A stretch of DNA of 64,000 nucleotides from Patagioenas fasciata (lineage: Eukaryota; Chordata; Aves; Columbiformes; Columbidae): positions 4,538,001-4,602,000 of the forward strand of contig NC_092520.1 in assembly GCF_037038585.1 (NCBI RefSeq), written 5' to 3'. Shown here piece after piece: positions 1-54,000 of this stretch. The position numbers and the translations under genes are program-made. The stretch's first letter is position 1. Each line of letters starts with the position of its first letter. The notes under the pieces are model-generated. The model made no database searches, had not been told where the DNA came from, and was given only the letters and a program-made list of their open reading frames with translations.

Positions 1-433
1 TTCTGTAGAAACTATCTGATTAAAAGTTGGATTAAAATCAGGAAAGGAGGGATTTATTTAGAAATTTTGTGACATTTTTTTTTTCCTTGGCGTCTTCCCA
101 ACCACTATCGATTGAGAACAACCGGTCACAGGAGAGCAGGGATGTCTGAGGGTCAGGAATGGGGGTGGTTGAAACTGGATGGATAATGAGTGAGATTCAA
201 AGATGTAGAAGAGTTTTCCCTAAGAGGCAAGAGCTGGACGGTGACAATTCCCTCACCTTCAGGGACGTGAATGTGGAGACAAAGGGGAAAACCAGAAGGG
301 GGACAGACAAAAATCTAAGAACTAATGCATTTTGTTTGTGAGATATTTTAACAGCTGGACCTCCAAGACTAACAATGTCAGGTTCCTATTTCAGTTATTC
401 CTTCTTTTCACTATTTGCTCTTCTCTGTCTCTG

Positions 434-463
434 TTTGTTTTTTGTTTTGTTTTGTTTTGTTTT
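434..463. repeat. Short TTTTG pentanucleotide run
   Basis: Successive TTTTG units in a T-rich context, interrupted once by an extra T. Confidence 0.7.
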
Positions 464-3400
464 CGCCTGTGCTTCATGTAGTTTCTCTGTGGCTATGCAT
501 CCAGCACATTTGGCCAGTCGCCCACACCCACACCAAAGGTAAACGGAATACATGAGTTCCTCTGTTATATATTCCTTGGCAAGGATTGTGCTTTGTTCTT
601 GTTGGTTTATTCCTCTTCCTGCACTGTCTATAGAGGATGCATTTCAAGTGACCAATGTGATGGAGAGCATTTTTATGGCTTGCTGAATAGACGCAGGTGT
701 ATGACTGTGCTGTTTATTTCTAGGATTCAACTCAGAAGAACCACGTAATGTTGGGAGTTTGGTTTTGGATAAAATCAGAACCAGCTCGAGACAAAGTCTG
801 GGGATGTTTTTCTGATATTTGAATCATTTTAATGAACTTCAGTTGGATCATCAGTGGGACTTGTGTGTTGCTTATCATGGTGCCACCATTGGTTACAGTG
901 GGACATTATTGCCTATGCAAATGCAAATCTGGCCCTGTTTTGCCCTTTTTGGAGCAGGAAGATGACAGTTCGTGTGCAACGAGAGTCTCCTGGATGGCAT
1001 TTCTGGTTTGCTTGGAAATGCCATAATTCTCAGAGGAGGGTATAGGTCTTGTTCAGGGGAGAGCTCAAATCCAAGCCTTCAAAAACACAGTTAATATTGG
1101 ACTTTGCCATGATCATCCAAGCAGGTTCTTGGCACCTTTTTAGGTCTTTTCTGTTGCGTCTTATCTCCTGACTGGTTCTGATGGCTTCCCAAACCTTTCT
1201 TGCTAGATATTTGGCCACAGTGCAGCATATTGTGTGCTAAAGATTTTGTGATGTTAGCTTTGTGGCTCTGCTCACTTTTCCACAACAATCTCTTGATAGC
1301 CGGACGATTATGTTAGAGATGGACCTGACTTTCAAAATTCAGATCTTTGCATGGGGCTGAATTTCAATCTCCTTACCTCTTCAGTGTCTTGGGGTGTTTG
1401 GACTTGGAATTCCAATGAGGGGGGATTTGACCCAAAATGACCCAAAGTAATTCATTCCGGAGCTGGAATCCTTCCCCTTGATATCATGATTGCAAATGGT
1501 TTCTATTTCAACATCTCATTGGGCACCCTCTAGAGTTGTAGCCAAGCCACATTCCAAAAAAAAATAATCTTTCTTGAGTTAGGATATGGTGAGATTAAGC
1601 CCAGAAGATACAGGGAAATGGAAGAAATAACACTGATAATTTCTCTGAGTTTTGTTCTTGCCGTAGTTGTTCTCATAATATAGCCTCATGTTCTGTACGT
1701 TTTCTAATTAATAAGAATTAATTGTATTTGTTAGGCACTTGAGCAAGGCTGGAACAAGCCAAAGAAAAAAAAAAAAAGATTTTCCGAATATATCAACATC
1801 AGTAAGTTTTATAAAATGGGGATTTAATTCAAAACAGTGTTGCTTGGCAGCATTATGTAGCCTATGCCAACTTTGCATCTGAAGGCACTTTCCAGCCTAT
1901 AGGACAGAGACTGTCTCCTCACTATATGCCACCACAGAACCTGCCTCAACTTTCAGTGGTCACCTGAGGCCACCCCAGTGACGTTTCATATAACAAAACA
2001 ATAACCAACGAAATTCATTTTTCTCAGACTTCGGGAAAAAAAAAGGCTGAGAAACAGCATGTCATATTGGCATGGCCCAATTTAGCGATCTTTAATATTA
2101 AAGAGATGGTGGGATGGTCTTTGTCCAGAACCTTTCCCCAAAGTATTGCTGGTGGTACATGCTTCTCTCTCCTTCCTTAACTCACCTTGAGTAATTCAAC
2201 TTTCTATTCCTACATTTCCACTGAAGCAGGTTGCCACCTCACTGGCAAACCTAGTGCTGAGCAGGGTGATGGACAAGGTGAGGAGGGACAGCAGGAGTAA
2301 TCCTATCAGTTCTGACTCTGTGACATTTCTCCTTGTATTTGCTTTTCTCCTTGCTTCTGTTTATTTAGTTTGACTGTTAAAAAGAAAAGGAAAACAAAAG
2401 AACAAACAAACCAAACTGGTGACTGCCCTAGGTGGAACTCTGGGCCTGTGTTAAGACCATCCTACCCAGTATAACTTTGTGTCCACCTTAACTCACTGAA
2501 TACACATGGTGCAAATAAGATGAACTGGTCATTGCTTTCTCAGCCCTGGATATATGATAAGTACCTAAATATGTCCAAGACACCAAAGGAACGAATCTGA
2601 ATATGCCCCTAGAGATTTACAGCTTCACAGAGATGCTGGGATATTCGCTGATGCTCCAGCTGTGCCACTGGGGATCTCAGACACCCCTTGTTGGCAGAAC
2701 ATCCCGTTGTGTCTTGATGATATTCTGCCTTGACGTGTGTCTTCATGTTACCACAAGCAGGTCTCCACACCTCTAAAGCCAGACTGGCTTGAGGTGGCAG
2801 AAAGAGGTGGCATTGAAACATGTTTAAAAACCATACTGGTCTGCAGGTCTTCCCAAACTTCTCCTTGGAGGTGCTGCTTCTCTGTAAATTGTGTAATTCT
2901 CTTCTTTTTGTTATTCATCTCTTCTGCTTTTTTTTTTCCCTTTGATGATGGGCACAGGCTCAGTGATTACCCAGTGCCCCAGTCTGGGATATAACACCTG
3001 TGAATCCCACTCATTCTTCCCCATGACACATAGATCACGTCCTCCTGTGTGCTAGGCTCTGTATGAGCACCAGTGAAGAGACAGTCTGTGTCCCAAAGCT
3101 GCTACAGCCTCAGAGTTTGAAAGATAAAACAAGTCTGGCTAGGAGAAAAGGAGAATGTATTCAGCTCTTTCTTCTTCAGACGGTGGGGACTGGATCTGTT
3201 CTGAGCTAAAAAATGTGGTGAAACCTGTATTTTCAGTGCCTCGCTAGACTGTGTTGGCAGGCTGCTCCACTCATTTTGGGGCCATTCTGTTGGAATAAGG
3301 GAAGAGGTGTGATCCTCCCCATGCTGGTGTTGAGATGAGGCAGGAGGAACCACAATGTCCAGTGGTTTCACCCTGTCCCTGACAGGAGGAAGATGATGAA

Positions 3401-3490
3401 AAACACTTGCCTGAGATTTTGTTGTGTATCTGAGAGCCCAGATAGTGCCCATAGGGCTGATGTCCACCACTGAGAGGGGTCTGTGCACAA

Positions 3491-3685
3491 ACATCAGGCC
3501 CAGGAACAGGGCACTGGATCAGGCTGCCCAGAGAGGTTGTGGAGTCTCCTTCTCTGCAGACATTCAAACCCACCTGGACACCTTCCTGTGTGATCTGCTC
3601 TGGTGACCCTGCATGGGGTGGGTTGGACTGGATGATCTCCAGAGGTCCTTTCCAACCCCAACCATCCTGTGATTCTGTGATTCTG
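3491..3685 (+). mobile_element. CR1 LINE 3' end
   Basis: Reads GGCTGCCCAGAGAGG, then GGTTGGACTGGATGATCTCC and TCCTTTCCAACCCC, ending in the CR1 tail TGTGATTCTGTGATTCT. Sense to MYO7A. Confidence 0.85.
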
Positions 3686-4487
3686 AAAATGGATGTGATG
3701 GTGCAGTCTTGACAGGAGGAGCTCAGACAGCTCTGACAATTCAGATAGCAAGACAAGCTGCTTTCTGGCTGCCATCCCTTTCCTCCAGCCCCTTGTAGCA
3801 AAAAGCTCTCAGGTGTAAGGTTGGAGATGGCTTTTTACCAGAGCTGGATGTGTGCAAGCGAGAAATACAAGGCATCAGCAACCCAGAGAGGCAGGTCGTG
3901 TTATCTGCAAACAAACCACTCCTGCATTCCCTTGTAGACCCTTCTACAAAGTCTTGCACCCTTCCTACCACCACAGCTGAAAAACGACCTCTCCCAGCCA
4001 AGCCAAAATTGACAAACCTGGCCAACATGCAGTTGCTTCAGATTTCCAGCACTTCTCCTGCATCTGTTGCTCCTTCTAACCCCTGTGGCGATCCTTTCAC
4101 ATTGCACAGAGGTGACTCCTTGCACATAATTAGCAATGTGGTAAGAAAACATTAATCAAAGCTATCCAAAACAGGTTTATTGCTGAAACAGCCTATTCCT
4201 CATCAAATCTGTGATGGAATGTGAGCACCAGGCTCTACACTGCTCTGCAGGTAGCAGCTGCATCCATTAATTACTCTAGATTTATTCACGGTTTGTCGTT
4301 TGGGGGAGGGTTTTGCTGGGAGAGATCAGTGATAGCCCCTACCAAGCTCTCCTGGACAAGAAAGCCATTTTTTTTTCTCACGTGTGCATGAGCTGGGTTT
4401 TCTCTTGTTGGAATTCCATGATGACTTTCTGTTTGTGTTCATTCGGTTTGTCTCATCATTCAACCTGAGCTGTTCAAATTCCCTGCC

Positions 4488-4557
4488 CATGACAGGGGAC
4501 TTGGACTAGATGATCTTCAAAGTCCCTTCCAACCCAAGTCATTCTGTGTTTCTATGA
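4488..4557 (+). mobile_element. CR1 LINE 3' end, short
   Basis: CTTGGACTAGATGATCTTC and CCCTTCCAACCCAAG followed by an ATTCTGTG-type tail. Only about 70 bp remain. Confidence 0.75.
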
Positions 4558-5581
4558 AATTCGCCAGTTTTTGGGGGGTGGCAATGTTATCTGACAGGTT
4601 ATTGGTGTAATACAATGAAGCACATGTAAATATTTTAGCAAAAGTAGAATTAAAACTCATAATCTTGCAAAACATAGCAGCAAGGCCAGTGCAAATGGGC
4701 CTTTGTGACTTCATACATGGCTTGACCACCTGCAAAAAAGAGGATGTTTGGAGGAAATGTGTGTTAAAATCCTGCTGGAATTGTCCCTTTGGCAAATCCC
4801 TGGCCACCAGGTCATGTCACAGGTCATGTCACAGTTTGCCCTATTGTTGATTCAGAGGAAGTTGCATTCTGGTACCCAACTCTTCCTCCAACCCACTAGT
4901 ACTAGTATTTGCTGCCCCATGAATGCTCCCTGAACAGCAGACTTTATGAGACACGTAGCGCCACTATGACTGATGTGTGTTGAGCTCAGGTAACAGTGAC
5001 TGATGCATCAAATGAGCTGGTTCATTTAGATTGAAGCTGGTTTAACAAGCTTCTCCCAGGGCAGAGAGAATGGGCTATTAAGGGAAACTTTTCCATTCTG
5101 CCTTAGAAATGCCCCGAACTGGAGATTAGATTGTTAATTTAACCAAGGTAGCTAAAACAAGCAGAATACTCAAAAAACCTCCTGTTTCACACTAAATACC
5201 CATTTAATTTAGTCCAGTTAATACTCTTTTCCAAACACAACTCCAATCTTCCCTGTAGTACAGGCTGAGGAATATAGACCAGCAGTTTCTGGAGCTGTTG
5301 TAGACTGGAAGTGCCCCTGGCTTGTTTGTCACCCTACATGGGTCTCTGCTCATATACCTGGGGAACAGAGGAGGCTCAGCCTGACATGAGGAACCACGTC
5401 AGTAGGATTGTCCTGACCATGCTGCAATGCATGGGGACAGGGAAGCCCAAACTGTCCCAGAGGAACGTCTCTGGTCAAATGCATCACCCCAAGCTGCAAT
5501 ACAGGGTGTTTCGGTGGCCTGGAAAGGGTTGTTTGTTCTTATGGGCAGATCTTCCTCACACATCTGCATATGGAAGTTGGG

Positions 5582-5765
5582 ATCATAGAATCCTAGAACA
5601 GTTTGGGTTGGAAGGGATCTTCAAAGCTCCCCCAGTGCCACCCCTGCCATGAGCAGGGACATCTTCACCCGCTCAGGTTGCTCAGAGCCCCGTCCAGCCT
5701 GGCCTGGGATGTCTCCAGGGATGGAGCATCCACCACCTCTCTGGGATTGCCAGTCACGCAGGGAG
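5582..5765 (-). mobile_element. CR1 LINE 3' end
   Basis: Starts with ATCATAGAATCCTAGAA and GTTTGGGTTGGAAGGGAT; the body GAGCAGGGACATCTTCACC and CCTGGGATGTCTCCAGGG is shared with the other copies. Lies 250 bp before MYO7A window exon 1. Confidence 0.9.
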
Positions 5766-6014
5766 GCTCGAGCAGGAGAAATTAAATGATGGCACTTTTC
5801 CTCACTGCGTAGAGGCGCACAGAGCAGGTTGCCAGAGCCTGGCCATTGCTCGCCAGCTCTGTCCTGTACTTCTCTTGCCTCAACGCTCAACCACCTCTGC
5901 CCTTGCTCCCTCCTCCACTCCTGACTGTCATGGGAGGTTCCCGAGGACGTGGCCGGAGGGAAAACGCTCTGTTATCCTTTCATTTCCTGACCCCGCTCTG
6001 CTGTGGTTTTGCAG

Positions 6015-47650
<41,636 letters not shown>

Positions 47651-48007
47651 ACTGCAAGAAGCCACTGGCAGGTGGCCATGGGGCTAATTCACCAGCTGAG
47701 GCCTGTGGGGTACCCGTGCAGCTGGGGGACAACCTTTGCCTCCCAGATGTGGAAGATGAGCCGAACGCCATCAGGGAGTTCGCTGGACTCTGACCTTGAG
47801 GGCTCGAATCCCACCTCCCCTTCCAGCGAAGACGACTATCTGTGACCTCCCATTCTACTTGCCCACCCTGCACCCCAACTCCATCTCACACCTCAAAGAT
47901 TTCCAGGGGACACCACCGCTCTCAGACAATGACTGAGCAAAGATGATCTGGCAAGAGGTTTGCCTGAACCAAATGGCTGGCATCACAAAAGCTCTTGGAA
48001 GAGGATT

Positions 48008-48025
48008 TGTGTGTGTGTGTGTGTG
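48008..48025 (+). repeat. GT dinucleotide microsatellite in the 3' UTR
   Basis: About nine GT units in the MYO7A 3' UTR, followed by TTTGG-type repeats. Confidence 0.75.
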
Positions 48026-48413
48026 GCTTGTTTTGGTTTGGTTTGGGTTTGTTTTTCTTAATTAAGAGAGAGCTATCAAGATGCTAACGGCTTTGTGGTG
48101 AGGTTATGAGAATTTCAGGTTTGAAGAGGAATAACGGAGCCCCAACCTATGCTGGAAAACTATCCAATGATAGCTGAAGGGCTTGGTTTTTTTGACATTA
48201 CAAAAGAATATGTTGTGTTCTTAAGAAGGACAAAAAGAAAAAGCAGGCTGGGAAGAGCACGTTTTAACTAGGAATCAGAATAAACAAACTACTGATCAAA
48301 CAGGCTAGAGTACTAAAGTGCTGTCCGTGCAATGCTGGAAATATTTAAAGAACAGATTTTAAAGTTTTGTTTCTTCTTCTATTTATTTTTTAAAATATTA
48401 AAAAGGAAAAACA

Positions 48414-48419
48414 AATAAA
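48414..48419 (+). promoter_or_regulatory. MYO7A: Polyadenylation signal AATAAA, likely MYO7A
   Basis: Canonical AATAAA about 765 nt after the stop in an A/T-rich stretch. Another AATAAA lies at 48279-48284 and an ATTAAA at 49920-49925. Which one is used cannot be told from sequence. Confidence 0.5.
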
Positions 48420-48440
48420 AAATCCTGCATTTCATGCCGG

Positions 48441-50549
48441 TATCTGGACACTGGCTCGGGGCTGAGGGCGACCTGCAGGACAATCCCTCGCCCAGGGATT
48501 CCACGATCACCAGAGACCAAGGCACATCTTTCCCAGCTTACAGGCTCAACTGGAAGTGAGGCTTGGAAGATGAATTATCTCCTTTTGCCCACTGTGTCCA
48601 GACAAATTAACCCTGGGAGGATCTTTACTGCAAGTTTCAATATGTATGTAGGGGTTTTGGAGTCCCTGTGTTTGGAAGACTGAGGCCAAGCCTGCGTTGA
48701 GTTGTAATTCAAATATGGACTTGGTCATCAGGTTTGGAAACATAATGATTTTGTTGTGCTTTTGTGTGTGTTGCTGTATGAAATGGCTCTTTATGAGTCC
48801 CAGCTGGACCTGAACCACTCACAGCAAGGGCAGGCCCTTGATTTTGGTGGGCTTTTCTCCACCTTTGGTTGGCTGTACTAATCTGCTTGGCTGGAAGTCC
48901 TGTCTTCCACCCCATATCACACAGTGTGGACCAGCCTGCTTTGGAGCAGAGATGGGACCTGCCAGCAGAGAGGAGGCTGAAGCCATGTTGTGTCTGGGAG
49001 GATGCAGGGGAAGGAGCCAGGGGGTGCCTTTCCAAAAATAGAGGCTTCAAAGGAGCACGTGCCTGGATGTGTGGCAACAGGAGGGGTGAGAATTGTCCAC
49101 CAAGACCTGATCACTAACATCACTAACACTGCATGGATCTCAGCAGATGTGGGAGACCTCTCTTGGTCCCGTGCATTGGGCTGGGTTTGGCTGCTTTTAT
49201 AAAAGTCTGTATTGTAGGGTGTCGTGTGTTTCTCTGTTAAGCTCAGCTGGGCTCAGTCCCCCAACACCGTGGTGTTACAAGCAGAGTCAGCAGCGCTGTC
49301 TACCAGACCTCAAGGACTGTGACATCTGACTGGGATGCAGCAGTGACTTTGGACCTTGGTTGCTCCACCAAAGCAAACGATATGCTCCATGGAGACATCC
49401 ACCAGCCAGACAGGGCTTCTAGGAGATGCTCTTCCTCCACCATCATCCTACCCGAGGCACTCTGGTGTTCGGAGCATGGTTGCACCAGCCAAGGCTATGT
49501 TGGGAGCTCAGCTGCCTTCTCACCATCCATCTCTGATGCTTCACTCCCCTTCCTAGCAGCTACGATCCAGCTGTCCCAGGGGTTCCACCTGTCCTTAGAC
49601 ACGTGCTCATCATCCCCACCAACACCACCGCTTTTTGTGAGTCTCCAGCCATCCCTGCCTCCCACAGCACGCTCAGTAGATGGTACAGCACAGAAAAGTT
49701 CTCCAGTTCGGTCCTGGGCCAGCTTTCCCCAACCACCACCCTCATCCGTCACAGCTCTGTCAGCCTCCCATTCACCCCACTATTTTTGGGGGGTGCCGGG
49801 ACTCGGTGTGTGTGTGCCTGTGTGTCATATGTATTAGCGTCTGCTGGCCTCTTTGTATACACACCAAGCGATGTAACATGAAAAAAAACAAAAAGCATAT
49901 GTCCAAGTGAAATACTCTAATTAAAAAGCATCAAGTGGTTTGTGGGAGGCTGTTCTGCACCGTATGGTTGTGATGGTGTCTCCATGGGAAGGGTGGGCTC
50001 AGGGCTCCCAGGCCCTTGGGATCAGGACTTCTTGCAGAGCGGGACTCCTGGCAAGAGTATCCAGAAACGAGGAGCAAATCATCAGCGTGACCAGATGGAA
50101 AACGAAGTGAAATCTTCTTTTTTTTAAAAAAAAAAATGGCAGTGGTTGTGGGAGCATAGCCAAATCTACCACCTGGACACCAGGGGACAGGCGGAGGACC
50201 TCATGGTTCACAGTACCAGTCAATCCATATCCTCTCCACCCACCATTTTTGCTGCTTATGTACCTCTACATGAGTGATACCCACAAAAAGTTATGAGCCT
50301 GCTATGGATACAAGGCATGGAGAGGGGGTTTAACACCACCAGTAGCATGTTCTCCCCATGCTTCATAGATCTGGAGCTGCTCTACGCCAATCCACCCACC
50401 CTCTAGCCCTTTTCAAGGGAGAATGTTGCTTTTTTGCATGTCTAGCCTCCAAAACACTCCCAAATTGTAAGCTAGAAATGTATGGGTGCTTCTCAGCACA
50501 GTTAAGTCTAAAGCCTAAATCTTTCCTGTCATATTTCATTTGTGATAGC
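48441..50549. other. Convergent 3' intergenic zone between MYO7A and GDPD4
   Basis: No exon, no repeat of note and no conserved protein seen. A 172-codon + strand ORF (49319-49837) is low complexity and resembles no family I know. A late MYO7A polyA form could reach about 49940. Confidence 0.5.
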
Positions 50550-50555
50550 TTTATT
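50550..50555 (-). promoter_or_regulatory. GDPD4: Polyadenylation signal AATAAA, likely GDPD4
   Basis: TTTATT on the + strand is AATAAA on the minus strand, about 390 nt past the candidate GDPD4 stop. Gives a short 3' UTR. Confidence 0.45.
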
Positions 50556-50944
50556 TAGCAAAATCGCCAAGCTACATGAGCTTATGTACGAAAAAATTTC
50601 TATAGCCTGATTCAGGCAAAGACTGTTGTTTTCTTCCCCTTTTCCAGTCTGATGGAATGAGAACAAAACAGGATAGGAGAACTAAAATGTATTTAAAACA
50701 GCACTTGCAATTTACAAAAAAACATGTGTTATTATTATCTGTTCAAGTAGAAATTTATGGCTTAAACCTGGGAGATGCTCACATCTCCCTTGCAGGACAG
50801 GGCATGGAACCCCCTTCCTTCTATGTGCCAGCAGCCACTGGGAGAAATGAAAATCAGAATAGATCCCGAGGTGTAGAGAGTGTATAGAGACCTTCCCAAG
50901 GGAAGAGCAAACAAGACAATTTGTGGGACCAACCCATATGCAGC

Positions 50945-51030
50945 TCAATTCTTCTGAAGAAAAGTGTTGAGTTCCTGGTCATAGTCCCAGCAGTTAGATG
51001 GCCAAGGCACCAAAGAGTCCTTCAGCACCC
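50945..51030 (-). CDS. GDPD4: GDPD4 candidate last exon with stop
   Basis: 86 nt, phase 1; acceptor tctccttccag. Encodes [20 protein letters not shown] then NTFLQKN and TGA. No family match recalled; accepted on phase, good acceptor and an AATAAA on the minus strand 390 nt downstream. Confidence 0.5.
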
Positions 51031-54000
51031 CTGGAAGGAGATGCCCTCGCCCACAGCCAAGGGGAACGGACTGTTCTGTCAGGGTTTATGGCAGGGCAAG
51101 GATGCCATCATGGTGAGGGTGGTGTGATCTTGGGGCTGGAGGAGACCTGTGAGGATGGAGGGAGGGAGTGTGTGGAGAAGAAGCTGGTCTGAAGACGAAA
51201 CATGGGCAGCCATGAACAAGGAGGACCAGGGGATGCTCAGGTATTTGTAGTATGTACTAAACACAGCTGTGGAAACATAGGGCTTACAGACACTGGAGGG
51301 ATCGCAGGATGATTGCCCTGTGGGATGCCAGTGGTCGCAGAGGGAAATGGTGGCTCCCACATTGTTGCTGCATCTCATCATGGTGCACAGCTTCTTCATG
51401 GCTGCAAATCCATCTGTTCTCCCCAAGAACCCAGGGATCTCTGCCAGGCATGGGACTATGAGAAAAGCTGTAGGAGAAGAAACTCAGTGCTCATCTCCAA
51501 GAAGGTCATGGAGGTAAATTGCTCCTTTCACCAAGAGGATCTGAGCCCCCCAGATGGACCCCTTGGTAGGCTGATGTTTTCATTGCAGGAAAGAGCAGCA
51601 TGGAAGCATCTGCCCTCCAGTCCTCATCGAGATGGCAGGTCCAAATCCCCTCCCCATCCATGTCAGGCCATGGTGGCAGGCATGTCGCTGAGCTCTGCAA
51701 AAGGAGACATGCAGTGAAGCCACCAAAACATCTGCAACTGTTTTATCAGCCATCATGAGCAATCAGAACCTGGCTGAAAATGCATGCAGCTCAGGTCAGG
51801 TAATTTTGTCTGGATGTTAGCTCCATGAGGGCAGAAATCTGATGCATGGGAGGGTCTCCAGCCAATCTCACCCTACCTTGCAGACCCAAAAGTGCTCAGC
51901 ACCTCTGGGCTCTCTTTTCACAGCATTGCAGAGTAATGCATTTGGAGACGATGACATCTGGAGGTCTCTGCCCCAACCTCTGCTTGAAGCACGGGCAATT
52001 ACATCAGACTGCTCGGGGCTTTGAACTTCTCTGAAGGTGGATATTCCCCACTTGTCTGAGCCTTTGTTCCATTTTCTGACCACCCTCATGGGGAATATTT
52101 TACTCTTCATGTTTAGTCAAAATTTCCAACATTGCAGTTCTTGCTGTTGTCACTGCACATCTGAGAATCATTTGATTCCACCTTCTCTACGCCCTCCCAT
52201 TAGATTGGTTGCAGACAGTGATAAGATGCCTCTTGACCTTCTCTCCTATTGTGCAAACCCAGATCTCAAGTGTCTTGTCCTCTAGCTTAGTGGCCTCACT
52301 GAGCTCACTCCCATTTGTCACAATCTGTTTGGGGAGCCTGAACTGAACTCAGTGCCTTGATGTGGCCTCACCAGTGCTGAACAGAGAGGAGAAAACGCTG
52401 CCACCTGCACCCGAGACAACCCAGGATGCAGCCATCCTTCACCACAGCATGGGCACCCATCACCAACCCATCTACCAGGACCCTGGTGCCCCCATGGAGA
52501 TGTCCCTGAGCAGGACGCTCTCCTTGCCCTGCTCACCTGTCCTGAACTTGTTGTAAGTGCCACTCTCCAGCATCGGGTCATCATCATGGGCACAGCAGGA
52601 GAAACTTCTCTCTCGCCACCTGCATGGGGCAAAGCACGTAGGTCAGACCACAGCTTGTTGTGATTACCCTCGCAGCTCCCTCATGCCCCTGACACCTTTT
52701 TTCTACTTTGTCACCGCGGGAACTGCTTTGATATTTTGAGATTTGCTCAGGTCCTTACCAAGAAGGGACTCCAGAGGGACTAAACATCCACACTTTGCAT
52801 GTGCAACAGCATTTTGAAGGCAACTTTGTGACTAAGCCCTCTTTACTAAGAAATATTTAAGAGTTCAAAAGCCCCAGAAAAGTTTGCAGACAAGGAAACG
52901 TAAAAGCTATGATTTTGGTGCATTCATAAACCTGACAAAGAAGACCACATAGGACCCTCAGGCACTGCTGATGGTCTTTAACCCCCAGCAAGGCTGGAAT
53001 GCTCTTGTTGCAATGCCAGCCCAGAAGAGGTTGTTATTTGGCTGGATCAGAAACATCTGCAGGGCCCTGGGAAATGCACAAACAACACGAACAGAAGCCT
53101 GGAGGAGAGGGGCATGAGAAGGTCTGATGGTGGTGCGGATGAATTGCAGGGGTGATTTCAAACCACCCTGCAACTTGCAGCCTTGAATCATAGAATCATA
53201 GAATGGTTTGGGTTGGAAGGGACCTTCCAAGCTCATCCAGTGCCACCCCTGCCAGGAGCAGGGACATCTTCACCAGCTCAGGTTGCTCAGAGCCCCGTCC
53301 AGCCTGGCCTGGGATGTCTCCAGGGATGGTTCATCCACCACCTCTCTGGGCAACCTGGGACAGGCTCTCACCACCCTCGGTGTAAAAAAATTCTTCCTCA
53401 TGTCTGGCCTTGAAAGCAAGGTGACATCTTCTAAAGCAGGACCTGGGAAAGGACCAGGTCAGGGTGAGAGGGGAAGGAAGGGAAGGAACCACTCTGTGCC
53501 TGTTCTGCGAACCCCAGTTTCCCCAATTATTAAATAGCAGCAATGTCTTTGATGGCATGGGAGGAAACCAAATGCAGTGTCTGTGACACAGTCAGACATT
53601 TTCACCTGGGAGAATGGATTTCCTCAGAGGCTCTGGCATATGCAGACACCACACAGGGTGTTCAAATATTAACACTGAGAGCTTTCCTCCTGACTCAGTC
53701 CAATGCAATGCTATTTATATAAATAGTAAGCATAGAAAAATCAGTTCCTTTCTTAGCCCATCAGCTTTGATAACTGGTTTATGTTGCTACTGCAAATCTA
53801 CCAGGTCTCCACTGAATCCTGAGGGTAGATGATACCTGAGTTTCCAAGGTGGAAAGGAAAAAATGAGAGCAATCAGGAGGAGCAGAGAAGTATTTGGAGA
53901 CTTTCAGGGCTTTCTTCTAGTTCCTGAAGGGAAATTAATTGTTCTCAAGAGTAGTTTTAGCCCTTCAGATCACCTGGAAGCATCTTTCCTTCCCTTCACC

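Larger units (their letters stand above)
1..6014 (+). other. MYO7A: MYO7A intron upstream of window exon 1 (3' part)
   Basis: No coding exon found; the preceding exon, expected to end in the motor domain, is outside. Contains a TTTTG short repeat (434-463) and three CR1 pieces. The 176-codon minus ORF at 3271-3801 is partly CR1 antisense. Confidence 0.75.
47651..48440 (+). other. MYO7A: MYO7A 3' UTR (proximal form)
   Basis: Runs from the stop codon to the first good polyadenylation signals. Contains a GT dinucleotide run near 48008-48025 and an A/T-rich end. The exact 3' end is inferred; a longer form reaching an ATTAAA at 49920-49925 is possible. Confidence 0.6.

Noticed and set aside
3271-3801. 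176-codon minus-strand ORF
   Set aside because: It overlaps a CR1 fragment, is low complexity, has no family resemblance and lies in a MYO7A intron.
49319-49837. 172-codon + strand ORF in the intergenic zone
   Set aside because: Serine/proline-rich, no recognisable domain, no splice context; probably chance in GC-rich 3' flank.
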